64,000 nt of DNA from Flavobacteriales bacterium. GTDB lineage: Bacteria > Bacteroidota > Bacteroidia > Flavobacteriales_E > Vicingaceae. Positions 9,601 to 16,927 of this stretch are shown here, in pieces. The first letter of the stretch is position 1, and each line of letters opens with the position of its first letter. The translations under genes were made by a program, and so were the position numbers. The notes under the pieces were generated by a model, which was given only the letters and a program-made list of their open reading frames with translations, did not search any database and was not told where the DNA came from. The stretch is taken from NCBI GenBank assembly GCA_013359255.1, contig JABWCF010000013.1, positions 1 through 64,000 of the forward strand. Reading direction: 5' to 3'.

Positions 9601-9770
9601 TGTGCTTCTAAATAATCATCAAAAATTTTAAGATATTCTTCTACTAGTTCTTGATTTAATTGTTGTTTTAGAAAAGCTTCTACTACACTACGGCTACGCC
9701 CCGATATATCTTCGACATCGCAAACAATGGCAAAAAGTTGCATTAAGGCTTTCAGTATCCGTTCGCTCAT
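6693..9770 (-). CDS. Large ABC exporter: TerB-like, FHA-like, ATPase and ABC-2 membrane domains
   Basis: A 1025-residue half-transporter of the ABCG/ABC-2 type. Residues 1-140 resemble a TerB-like helical domain, and 165-240 may be a small FHA-like beta domain (weak). The ATPase covers about 245-480: Walker A GASGAGKST (281-289), signature ISGGQRKR (387-394), Walker B VLFVDEPTSG (407-416) and HQPSS (444-448). A CIEC motif lies at about 493-496. Transmembrane helices are near 583-603, 624-642, 668-688, 701-722, 727-747 and 985-1010, with a soluble insertion of about 230 residues before the last. Bacteroidota commonly encode such fusions; the substrate is not known. It ends two bases from the L,D-transpeptidase gene. 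Confidence 0.85.
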   Translation of the reverse strand: MSERILKALMQLFAIVCDVEDISGRSRSVVEAFLKQQLNQELVEEYLKIFDDYLEAQKGSDDKKKRKRTSVNSVKVLRICTQINEELAQKQKVVVLIRLLEFIFAGEKITEQEMEFVSTVAETFNIETEEFEKSLNFIKSKSAPEIQDDVDFLYINNQKFNTLTNARHLYSEGITGHIRILRIKSVSMYVLRYFGTAELYLNGINITPERTYILTNGSSVRSSKVQPIYYSDIVSAFLSDSSKEKIVFRVDELQYVFKGGNIGLYPLNFSEESGRLVGIMGASGAGKSTLLNLLNGNYIPTSGKVTINGIDIHHQTDQIEGVIGYVSQDDLLIEELTVFQNLYYNAKLCFAKMPESQLVKLVADMLTSIGLYEAKDLKVGSPLDKTISGGQRKRLNIALELIREPSVLFVDEPTSGLSSRDSENIMDLLKELALKGKLVFVVIHQPSSDIFKMFDRLLILDTGGFPIYNGNPVDAVIYFKKRANHVNSDESECIECGNVNPEQIFNIIEAKVVDEYGNPTPYRKVSPKEWNQDYLEHIEKKITLHTPPEKKPESTFHVPNLVSQFKVFITRDVLSKLTNTQYMLINLLEAPVLAFILAFLVRYYNTDTSNKIGYIFRENENMPAYIFMAVIVALFIGLTVSAEEIIRDKKIRKREQFLNLSKGSYLVSKISIMFVLSAIQTATFILLGNSLLGLKGMWADYWLVLFTTSCFANMLGLNISATFNSAVTIYILIPFLIIPQLLLSGVIVKFDKLNPVVTLQNSVPIAGEIMTSRWAFEALAVNQFKNNKFEKIFYPYDKELRKADFKKNFWLSKLREKTGNCYTNLEDKSKAESIKQDLILLQHEISKEMNKMPEVHFIHLQNLTYPEVSKRKDILDSVSHYLRKVNEHYIKKYNSANDKKDELIMSMNKDAAAKEAFIKMKDEYTNDALSDLVTNKSEFNKILEKDGKLYQRADPVYLDPDDFRAHFFAPRKLVFGKYFSTYSVNLVVVWLMSLLLAFTLYFDVFKRVLDLIEKAVSLVYFKKKK

Positions 9771-9797
9771 TTTATTTTTTCTTAAAAATTAAAAAAA

Positions 9798-9827
9798 AAG
9801 ACATTACACAACCTTGTATAATGTCTT
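9798..9827 (-). terminator. Rho-independent terminator of the small secreted protein gene
   Basis: Bases 9798-9811 pair with 9814-9827 (14 positions, one mismatch) around a two-base loop. Read on the minus strand the stem is followed by a long T-run (9797 down to 9791). It lies 20 bases past the stop of the gene ending at 9848 and separates it from the ABC exporter gene. Confidence 0.75.
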
Positions 9828-9847
9828 ATAAAACATTGTTTTATTTT

Positions 9848-10273
9848 TTATTGTTTAAATGCAATTAATAATACTGCACAGCCCGATGCCAAATTATTCG
9901 GATCAAGTTGTGCCTCTATGGTACAATCAAGAGTAGAATTAATTTTAAAATCCCAGTAAGGGGCATTTTTATAATCTTTATTTGTGAAGAGCAGATTCCG
10001 GTCTTGGTCGTACACTGAAAAAATCAGATTTCCGTCTGAAAGACCTGAACAAGCAGCAAAACGATATGTGCTTCCTCCATACATAGTAACCTGAAACTCG
10101 GCCATTTCTTCGTTTAACAAAAGAGCACGGTAAGCTTGCCCATCAGAAATATAGCCTTTTGTAAGGTGCTTGTTACAAATATTGGCAATCGTATCGCATT
10201 GAGAATATGCATTTGCAGAAAGTAACAAGATTGCTGTAAATAGGAGTATTGCTGTGAAGTTATTTCTTTTCAT
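9848..10273 (-). CDS. Small secreted protein, module copy A, unknown function
   Basis: A 141-residue protein with a clear Sec signal peptide (cleavage near AYSQ-C). The mature part has six cysteines and alternating beta-type hydrophobicity (EFQVTMYGG, YRFAACS, LIFSVYDQ, LLFTN) and ends in ASGCAVLLIAFKQ. It is not a family I can name. The protein encoded at 63265-63744 has the same layout: signal peptide ending at Q-C, an FxxxLL/VTMY strand, YRF/YKMC, and a C-terminal GCxxxxLxF. Each follows a gene for a homologous lipoprotein, so the two genes form a module. Here the partner ends 18 bases upstream. A beta-sandwich fold and co-function with the lipoprotein are inference. Confidence 0.8.
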   Translation of the reverse strand: MKRNNFTAILLFTAILLLSANAYSQCDTIANICNKHLTKGYISDGQAYRALLLNEEMAEFQVTMYGGSTYRFAACSGLSDGNLIFSVYDQDRNLLFTNKDYKNAPYWDFKINSTLDCTIEAQLDPNNLASGCAVLLIAFKQ

Positions 10274-10291
10274 TTTTTTTTATCTAAGGGT

Positions 10292-11173
10292 TTATCCAAT
10301 TATTTTTTCTCTTATAGCAGAAATTTTTTCCGAAATAAGTTTTAGTTGTTCTTTTGTAACTACCACTTCACTCGTACTGTTTATGGTGGTTATTTTATTT
10401 TTCTCGTCAACCGTTGGTTGTACGTATGTGTATGTGTTAGTAACCTGTGTAAATACCTCGTTCAAATCCATTAACTGATCAACCAAACCCGCAAATTCCG
10501 ATTTACTGTAATAGGGCGTTAAAATTTTTATCAGATTGTTGAGGGTATTTTTTTGCTCTCCGATTCTTCTGATTACATCGGCATTCTGCGTTTGATTGGC
10601 TACATTGGTTGCAAACCAAAGTGTTTCTATCCATCCTCCGGCAAGGATAAGAGCCCCAACATCGTTTCTTTCGTTATTTTTAAGATATGCATCAGCTCCT
10701 TGATATGCATCGGTAACCAAAACCAACAGAGAATCTTTGTTACCTAAATTTTTCTCAAAACGCTCAAGTAAGGTACGGTCAAAAGCTCCCATCACACCTA
10801 AATCATCGGCAAGGCTATTTACTGCAGTTAAAAAAGAAATAGCGTCTTGTGTCTGTTCATAAATGGTAACATACCCTAAATCGGCACCAAATACACCAAG
10901 GTTTACGGCTTTTTGGTAGTTGGAAGAGTATTTTGTTGTATTCTTTGGAGAATTAAGCAATGAGGCATTGTAGGTGCTACCTACTTTTTGTATAAGCAAT
11001 GCTGTTTGAATAGGCGATGGAACACTAAAAACTTTACCATCTATCTGCAAAAGATTAGTTTTATCGGGGTTTACAGGTTCTGTTGTATCATCGTTGGCAG
11101 AATCATCGGCTCCACCACCGCATCCTGAAATAACTAGTGCCACAAGAGATATGGCAAATAAAATTTGTTTCAT
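10292..11173 (-). CDS. Lipoprotein of the duplicated two-gene module, copy A, unknown function
   Basis: A 293-residue lipoprotein. The start at 11173 is chosen because it gives MKQILFAISLVALVISGC with Cys18 as lipidation site; a longer in-frame start would add a charged stretch ahead of the signal. A low-complexity linker rich in Asp, Thr and Pro follows. The body is mostly helical. It is clearly homologous to the lipoprotein at 62389-63261: VPSPIQTALLIQ matches LPSPLQIALIFK, and GALILAGGWIETLW matches GLVIFAGAWIEAMH, with the spacing between these blocks kept. The small secreted protein gene follows after 18 bases. No known domain is recognised; helical bundle is inference. Confidence 0.8.
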   Translation of the reverse strand: MKQILFAISLVALVISGCGGGADDSANDDTTEPVNPDKTNLLQIDGKVFSVPSPIQTALLIQKVGSTYNASLLNSPKNTTKYSSNYQKAVNLGVFGADLGYVTIYEQTQDAISFLTAVNSLADDLGVMGAFDRTLLERFEKNLGNKDSLLVLVTDAYQGADAYLKNNERNDVGALILAGGWIETLWFATNVANQTQNADVIRRIGEQKNTLNNLIKILTPYYSKSEFAGLVDQLMDLNEVFTQVTNTYTYVQPTVDEKNKITTINSTSEVVVTKEQLKLISEKISAIREKIIG

Positions 11174-11416
11174 TGTAAGTTTTTTTTTGTCCTTTTTAAT
11201 TTTCAATTTGAGGCTGCAAGTAATGAAAAAATAATGAATTCTCAAAACCTTTTTTTTCGATTAATACACAAAATAAAGGGTTTATTTTTATTAAACCGCC
11301 CACGAACCGATTTGCACTTTACAGATTGTTGTTTTTCAACAAAATAGAAATTTATATAAGTCTACAAATGGGCGTAAAATCGCCTTTTTGCACATTTCAG
11401 AGCAAGCAAATAAACC

Positions 11417-11424
11417 TATATTTG
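11417..11424 (+). promoter_or_regulatory. Probable Bacteroidota -7 element of the THUMP methyltransferase gene
   Basis: TATATTTG matches the Bacteroidota -7 consensus TAnnTTTG and ends 22 bases before the ATG at 11447. A TTTG at 11387-11390 could be the -33 element, though the 26-base gap is longer than usual. Confidence 0.45.
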
Positions 11425-11446
11425 TTGCTCATTTTTATATTAACAA

Positions 11447-12595
11447 ATGGAATTAGTAGCTAAGTGCAATGCCGGATTAGAAAGTGTTTTAGCCAATGAA
11501 CTTTATTCTCTAGGAGCCAAAAACATACGTATAGGAAGAAGGGCTGTTTTGTTTTCCGGAAGTAATGCTCTGCTTTATAAAGCAAATTTGTACCTACGTA
11601 CCGCCATTAAGGTGCTACTTCCCATTTCGGAGTTTAATGCAAACAGCTACGATGAGTTGTATGAAAAGACGAGGGCTATTGATTGGAATTGTTTTTTTAA
11701 CCCCAACTTAAGTTTTGCCATAGAACCAGTTGTAAATTCAAGTATTTTTACCCATTCTCAGTTTGCTTCGCTGCGTGTAAAAGATGCCATTGCAGACTAT
11801 TTTCGAGAAAAAAAAGGAAAACGCCCCTCGGTAAACCCCGAAAACCCCGACTTTAAAATTATACTTACCCTTTTTGAAAACCGATGCTCCGTTGGTATTG
11901 ATAGCAGTGGAGAACCCTTATTTAAAAGAGGGTACAGGCAAATGAGAGGAGCCGCCCCCATTAAAGAAGATTTAGCTGCCGGAATGGTATTATTAAGTAA
12001 TTACAAGGGGCAAACTAACCTATTTGACCCCTTTTGCGGTTCCGGAACCATTATTGCCGAAGCGGCCATGATTTCCTGCAACTTCCCTCCCAATCTTTAC
12101 AGAGAGCATTTTGGTTTTAAAAACTGGAGCGACTACAATCTCAAAGAGTTTCTAAAAATTAAAAAAGAAGCTGAAGAAGCCATTGTACCCTTTAAAAATT
12201 TCGAGTTTTATGCCTCCGACATTTCTTCTTCAGCCATTAATGCCACCACAACCAACTTAGCTTTTCTTAATAAGTTTACCACCATTAATATTTCGGTTTC
12301 TGATTTTTTTAAGAATTCACCCTCTTTGGATGGGGGTATCATTATTACCAATCCGCCTTATGGAGAACGCTTGCAGTTGGAAGAATCGATTTCATTTTAT
12401 AAGAAAATTGGCGACAAATTAAAAACCGATTTTGCCGGATTTGATGCGTGGATTATAAGTTCTAACAACGAGGCCATGAAACATATTGGTCTTAAACCAT
12501 CAGCAAAAATTCAATTATACAATGGCAAATTAGAGTGCTCTTTCAGAAAATACGAACTTTACCAGGGAACCAAAAAACAAAAAACAGATTCCTAA
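11447..12595 (+). CDS. THUMP domain class I SAM-dependent RNA methyltransferase (RlmL-N-like)
   Basis: A 382-residue RNA methyltransferase related to the m2G2445 half of RlmKL and to YpsC. An N-terminal ferredoxin-like/THUMP region (about 1-155) includes ELVAKCNAGLESVLANEL. The Rossmann domain has the SAM motif LFDPFCGSG (about 193-201) and the catalytic NPPYGERL (about 302-309) of N2-guanine methyltransferases. The single-domain length fits the Bacteroidota form without the RlmK half. 23S rRNA guanine methylation is the expected role from the family. It is followed by pfkA 31 bases downstream on the same strand. Confidence 0.88.
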   Translation: MELVAKCNAGLESVLANELYSLGAKNIRIGRRAVLFSGSNALLYKANLYLRTAIKVLLPISEFNANSYDELYEKTRAIDWNCFFNPNLSFAIEPVVNSSIFTHSQFASLRVKDAIADYFREKKGKRPSVNPENPDFKIILTLFENRCSVGIDSSGEPLFKRGYRQMRGAAPIKEDLAAGMVLLSNYKGQTNLFDPFCGSGTIIAEAAMISCNFPPNLYREHFGFKNWSDYNLKEFLKIKKEAEEAIVPFKNFEFYASDISSSAINATTTNLAFLNKFTTINISVSDFFKNSPSLDGGIIITNPPYGERLQLEESISFYKKIGDKLKTDFAGFDAWIISSNNEAMKHIGLKPSAKIQLYNGKLECSFRKYELYQGTKKQKTDS

Positions 12596-12626
12596 AAAAA
12601 CGTATGTTTTAACTAAAAATAAAAGA

Positions 12627-13598
12627 ATGAAAAAAATAGCTGTATTTACTTCAGGGGGCGATGCTCCGGGCATGAACGCATGCATTAGAGCTGTAGTACG
12701 AACTGGCATTTACCACCAGATAGAAGTAATGGGTATTTTAAATGGATACGAGGGAATGATTGATAATGCATTCGTTTCCATGAATGAAAAATCGGTATCG
12801 AATATTATACAACGAGGGGGTACTATTTTAAAAACAGCACGAAGTCAACGCTTTTTACAACCCGAAGGAAGAAAAAAAGCAATTGAAAATTTAAAAGCCC
12901 ACCAAATTGAAGGAATTGTAGCCATAGGCGGAGACGGAACTTTTAGAGGAGCCCTCGCACTTTCTGAACAGTGCCATATACCTGTTATAGGATGCCCCGG
13001 TACCATCGATAACGATTTAGTGGGAACCGATTTTACCATTGGCTACGATACTGCCATAAATACTGTAATAGAAGCCGTAGATAAAATAAGGGATACCGCG
13101 GAATCGCACAACCGCCTTTTTGTAGTAGAAGTAATGGGTCGTGATGCCGGACTCATTGCCCTAAGAAGTGGTATTGGTGCGGGAGCCGAAGCAATACTGA
13201 TTCCCGAACTCAAATCGGATATGAATGAAATGCTCGATAAGCTTGAAAAAGGAAGAAAAGATAAATCATCTAAAATTATTTTGGTGGCCGAAGGCGATGA
13301 ATCGGGTGGAGCCTACAAAGTAATGGATGCTATAAAGCAGAAATTTGGTTCAACATACGACATTAGGGTATCCGTTCTCGGCCATATTCAACGAGGAGGA
13401 TCTCCTAGCTGCATAGAAAGAGTAAATGCCAGCCGTATGGGACACGCGGCAGTAAAAGCCTTACTGCAAGGCAGAAGCAATGTAATGGTGGGGATTATAA
13501 ATGGCTGTATTACGCATACCCCTTTCGAAAAAGCAGTAAAGCATATTGTAGAAATAAAAGCTGATTTAAAAGAGTTGGCAGAAATTTTATCGATATAA
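12627..13598 (+). CDS. pfkA: ATP-dependent 6-phosphofructokinase
   Basis: Catalyses phosphorylation of fructose 6-phosphate to fructose 1,6-bisphosphate, the committed step of glycolysis. At 323 residues it is a standard bacterial PfkA. Motifs in order: SGGDAPGMNACIRA at the N-terminus (ATP-binding), GGDGTFRGA (about 93-101), PGTIDNDL and GYDTA (catalytic TIDND), EVMGRDAG (substrate loop), HIQRGGSPSC (fructose 6-phosphate binding). Gly after GGDGT favours ATP rather than pyrophosphate as donor by the usual rule. priA starts three bases after the stop. Confidence 0.95.
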   Translation: MKKIAVFTSGGDAPGMNACIRAVVRTGIYHQIEVMGILNGYEGMIDNAFVSMNEKSVSNIIQRGGTILKTARSQRFLQPEGRKKAIENLKAHQIEGIVAIGGDGTFRGALALSEQCHIPVIGCPGTIDNDLVGTDFTIGYDTAINTVIEAVDKIRDTAESHNRLFVVEVMGRDAGLIALRSGIGAGAEAILIPELKSDMNEMLDKLEKGRKDKSSKIILVAEGDESGGAYKVMDAIKQKFGSTYDIRVSVLGHIQRGGSPSCIERVNASRMGHAAVKALLQGRSNVMVGIINGCITHTPFEKAVKHIVEIKADLKELAEILSI

Positions 13599-13600
13599 AA

Positions 13601-16081
13601 TTGGCTGTTATAACAACATACTTAGATGTTATTTTGCCTTTGGCCGTTCAAAATACTTATACTTATGTACTTCCTTCACACATTGCTCTCGATACCGTAA
13701 AACCGGGTATGCGTGTGGTAGTACAATTTGGCAAAGGAAATAAAATGTATGCCGCACTCATAAAAAAAATACATTTCAATCATCCCGAAAAATATACGCC
13801 AAAAAAAATTGAAGAAGTGCTTGATGCCAAGCCTGTAGTAAATCAACATCAACTTTTATTTTGGGAATGGCTGCAAGAGTACTACATGTGTACTCCCGGT
13901 GATATTCTAACTGCCGCATTGCCTACAGCACTTCGTATTGAAAGCGAAACCAAGGTATTGAAAAACCCTCAATTTACCTACCACCCACAAGAGGTAAACC
14001 ATCAGGAATACCTCATATTAGAGGCACTTGAAATACAACCCATACTTTCTTTGCAAGAAATTTCAAAAATATTAAACCTAAAAAATGTTTATCCTCTTAT
14101 AAAAAAAATGGTAGAGAATAAAGCCATTTTATTAGAAGAAGAAATAAATGAAAAATATAAACCCAGAAAAGAAAAATACATTCGCTTAACAGAATATGCT
14201 GCCAACGAAAAAACACTTCAACTCATTTTTTCCGAATTAGAAAAAAAAGCTTTCAAACAGCTCGAATTGTTAATCCATTTTATACAGCAAACCAAAGTCT
14301 TTGAATACTCCAAAAAGGAAATGCGTAAAAACCGATTGTTAAAAATATCAGGGGCATCGGCAAGTATCATTAGCCAACTTGTAAAAAAAAATATACTGCA
14401 AGAAGTAGAAAAAGAAACCAACCGGATTGCTGCCGAAACTCATAAAACAGAAGAAGCCAAAAAACTTTCAGATGCACAATATGCTGCTTTCTGCGAAATA
14501 AAAAAACATTTTTTACAAAAAAACACGGTGCTGCTTCATGGCATTACTTCTTCAGGTAAAACTGAAATATATGTGCATCTGATACAAGAACAAATAAAAA
14601 TGGGTAAACAGGTTTTATACCTGCTACCCGAAATTGCACTTACTACTCAATTAATTACGCGACTAAAAAAATATTTCGGAAATACGATTGGTATATATCA
14701 TTCCCGTTTCAACGAAAACGAACGAGTTGAAATTTGGAACAGCGTATTACATAAAACCCAAAATAGATTTCAAATTATTATTGGTGCCCGTTCGGCTCTT
14801 TTTCTCCCCTACTCAAACCTAGGTTTAATTATTATAGATGAAGAACACGAAACCAGTTTTAAACAATACGACCCTGCTCCTCGCTACCATGCCCGCGATG
14901 CTGCATTAATGCTGGCAAACCAGCACAACGCAAAAGTAGTATTAGGTTCGGCAACCCCTAGCATCGAATCATATTTCAATGCCACCAAAGGAAAATACGC
15001 TTTGGTAGAACTAAATGAACGCTTTGGTGGCGTGCTTCTGCCAAAAATTATTTTTTGCGACATTGCAGAAGAAAGCCGCAAGAAAAAAATGCACTCACAT
15101 TTTTCTGCCATCCTGCTAGATGAAATAAAAAAAACTATCGATAACGGAGAACAAGTAATTCTATTTCAAAACCGAAGAGGTTACGCCCCTTTTCTTATGT
15201 GCCAAACTTGTGGACATGTGCCAGAATGTAAAAACTGCGACATTTCTTTAACTTACCACAAACTAAAACACAAACTCATTTGCCACCTTTGCGGATACAG
15301 CGAAACCATGACACAAAAATGCCCAGCATGCGGAAATGTAAACATGAATTTAAAAGGGTTTGGCACCGAAAAAATTGAAGAAGAAATAGGTGTTTTTTTT
15401 CCAAATGCCAAAATTGCCCGTTTAGACTTTGACTCCACGAGGGCTAAAAATGCCTACTACAACATCATTACCGATTTTGAAGAAAATAATGTTCAAATTT
15501 TAGTAGGCACACAAATGGTTACAAAGGGTTTAGATTTTGATAACGTAGGGTTGGTAGGCATTCTAAATGCTGACAATATGCTTTACTTTCCTGATTTCAG
15601 AGCCAACGAACGCTCCTTGCAGCTTATGCAACAAGTGGCCGGCAGAGCCGGCAGAAAGAACAAACAGGGAAAAGTTATTATTCAAACCTATAACCCGAAA
15701 CATGTTATTATGAACTTTGTGCAAAAACACCAATACAAAGCATTTTATAATTACGAAGTAGAACAACGCAAAACCTACCAATACCCTCCATTTTGCAGAA
15801 TATTAAAAATTACATTAAAACACCACAAACCCGAATGTCTAAACCCTGCAGCCGACTACCTTACTCTATTATTAAAAAACGATTTTGGGAGCAGAGTACT
15901 TGGTCCCGAATTTCCTGTTATATCGAGAGTACACAATTTGTATCAAAAAAACATTCTACTAAAAATTGAAAAGAACACATCGGTAAAATATAGCCGAACT
16001 TTTTTAAAAAAAGCCTTCGATACCTTTTTAGAAAGTAAATACAGAAGCACCAGAATATCCGTTGATGTTGATGCTTATTAA
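13601..16081 (+). CDS. priA: Primosomal protein N' (replication restart helicase)
   Basis: PriA is a superfamily 2 DNA helicase that recognises stalled forks and loads the replisome. At 826 residues it has the full layout: 3'-DNA-binding and winged-helix domains (about 1-270), helicase lobe 1 with Walker A GITSSGKT (about 314-321) and DEEH (about 414-417), and eight zinc-binding cysteines in CQTCGHVPECKNC...CHLCGYS...CPACGN (about 530-585). Lobe 2 includes GTQMVTKGLDF and QVAGRAGR. The only start that keeps the N-terminus is TTG at 13601, three bases after pfkA, so a non-ATG start is likely. Confidence 0.93.
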   Translation: MAVITTYLDVILPLAVQNTYTYVLPSHIALDTVKPGMRVVVQFGKGNKMYAALIKKIHFNHPEKYTPKKIEEVLDAKPVVNQHQLLFWEWLQEYYMCTPGDILTAALPTALRIESETKVLKNPQFTYHPQEVNHQEYLILEALEIQPILSLQEISKILNLKNVYPLIKKMVENKAILLEEEINEKYKPRKEKYIRLTEYAANEKTLQLIFSELEKKAFKQLELLIHFIQQTKVFEYSKKEMRKNRLLKISGASASIISQLVKKNILQEVEKETNRIAAETHKTEEAKKLSDAQYAAFCEIKKHFLQKNTVLLHGITSSGKTEIYVHLIQEQIKMGKQVLYLLPEIALTTQLITRLKKYFGNTIGIYHSRFNENERVEIWNSVLHKTQNRFQIIIGARSALFLPYSNLGLIIIDEEHETSFKQYDPAPRYHARDAALMLANQHNAKVVLGSATPSIESYFNATKGKYALVELNERFGGVLLPKIIFCDIAEESRKKKMHSHFSAILLDEIKKTIDNGEQVILFQNRRGYAPFLMCQTCGHVPECKNCDISLTYHKLKHKLICHLCGYSETMTQKCPACGNVNMNLKGFGTEKIEEEIGVFFPNAKIARLDFDSTRAKNAYYNIITDFEENNVQILVGTQMVTKGLDFDNVGLVGILNADNMLYFPDFRANERSLQLMQQVAGRAGRKNKQGKVIIQTYNPKHVIMNFVQKHQYKAFYNYEVEQRKTYQYPPFCRILKITLKHHKPECLNPAADYLTLLLKNDFGSRVLGPEFPVISRVHNLYQKNILLKIEKNTSVKYSRTFLKKAFDTFLESKYRSTRISVDVDAY

Positions 16082-16208
16082 CATTTATTAACTCCACTTG
16101 TACCGCACATTTACCAATAATGTAAATTTTAATTAATTTCAGCCCCTCTAACACAACAAAAAAAGTAAACATCAAGTTGAACAAAAAAAGTGTAGCAAAA
16201 TATAACGT

Positions 16209-16925
16209 ATGAAAATTGCACTGCTCGGATACGGTAAAATGGGTAAGGAAATTGAATCTATTGCTCAACAGAGATTACATACCGTTCCGCTTAAAATAAA
16301 CTCGTCAAACAAAAACGAAATAACCATTGCCAATTTACAAAAAGCAGATGTGGCCATTGAATTTAGTCAACCTGAAAATGCCATTGGAAATATTTTAAAA
16401 TGTTTTGAAGCCGGAATACCTGTGGTGGTGGGAACAACCGGCTGGTACGAACACTTTCAGATGATAGAATCGGAATGTAAAAAAAATAATGCCACCCTAC
16501 TATATGCTACCAATTTTAGTATTGGAGTAAACTTGTTTTTTGCTCTTAACCGCTACCTTGCACACCTTATGAAAAACTACACTGAATACCGCACCAGTAT
16601 AGAAGAAACGCACCATAGCCAAAAACTAGATTCACCCAGCGGCACAGCCATTACGCTTGCAGAGGGAATAATGAAAGTAAATTCGCACTTAAAAAAATGG
16701 GTAAACGAAACAACCGATAATACAACCGAAATACCCATTACTTCTCATCGTATTGGAAATGTACCCGGTACTCACCACATAACTTACCATTCTGCCGTAG
16801 ACAGTATTGAAATAAAACACACTGCACACAACCGTTCCGGTTTTGCCTTAGGTGCTGTGTTGGCTGCCGAATGGCTGCAACATAAAAAAGGAATTTTTAC
16901 CATTAACGATATTATAAACTTTTAA
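16209..16925 (+). CDS. dapB: 4-hydroxy-tetrahydrodipicolinate reductase
   Basis: Reduces the product of DapA with NAD(P)H in the diaminopimelate/lysine pathway, which supplies peptidoglycan precursors. The 238-residue protein shows the nucleotide loop LLGYGKMGKEIE, the active-site edge VVGTTGW, the catalytic segment EETHHSQKLDSPSGTA (His134/His135 and the Lys after it) and the C-terminal HTAHNRSGFALGA. Length and motif order are standard for Bacteroidota DapB. It is followed by lepB after two bases, suggesting one transcript. The 127 bases upstream hold no clear promoter that I can identify. Confidence 0.95.
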   Translation: MKIALLGYGKMGKEIESIAQQRLHTVPLKINSSNKNEITIANLQKADVAIEFSQPENAIGNILKCFEAGIPVVVGTTGWYEHFQMIESECKKNNATLLYATNFSIGVNLFFALNRYLAHLMKNYTEYRTSIEETHHSQKLDSPSGTAITLAEGIMKVNSHLKKWVNETTDNTTEIPITSHRIGNVPGTHHITYHSAVDSIEIKHTAHNRSGFALGAVLAAEWLQHKKGIFTINDIINF

Positions 16926-16927
16926 AA

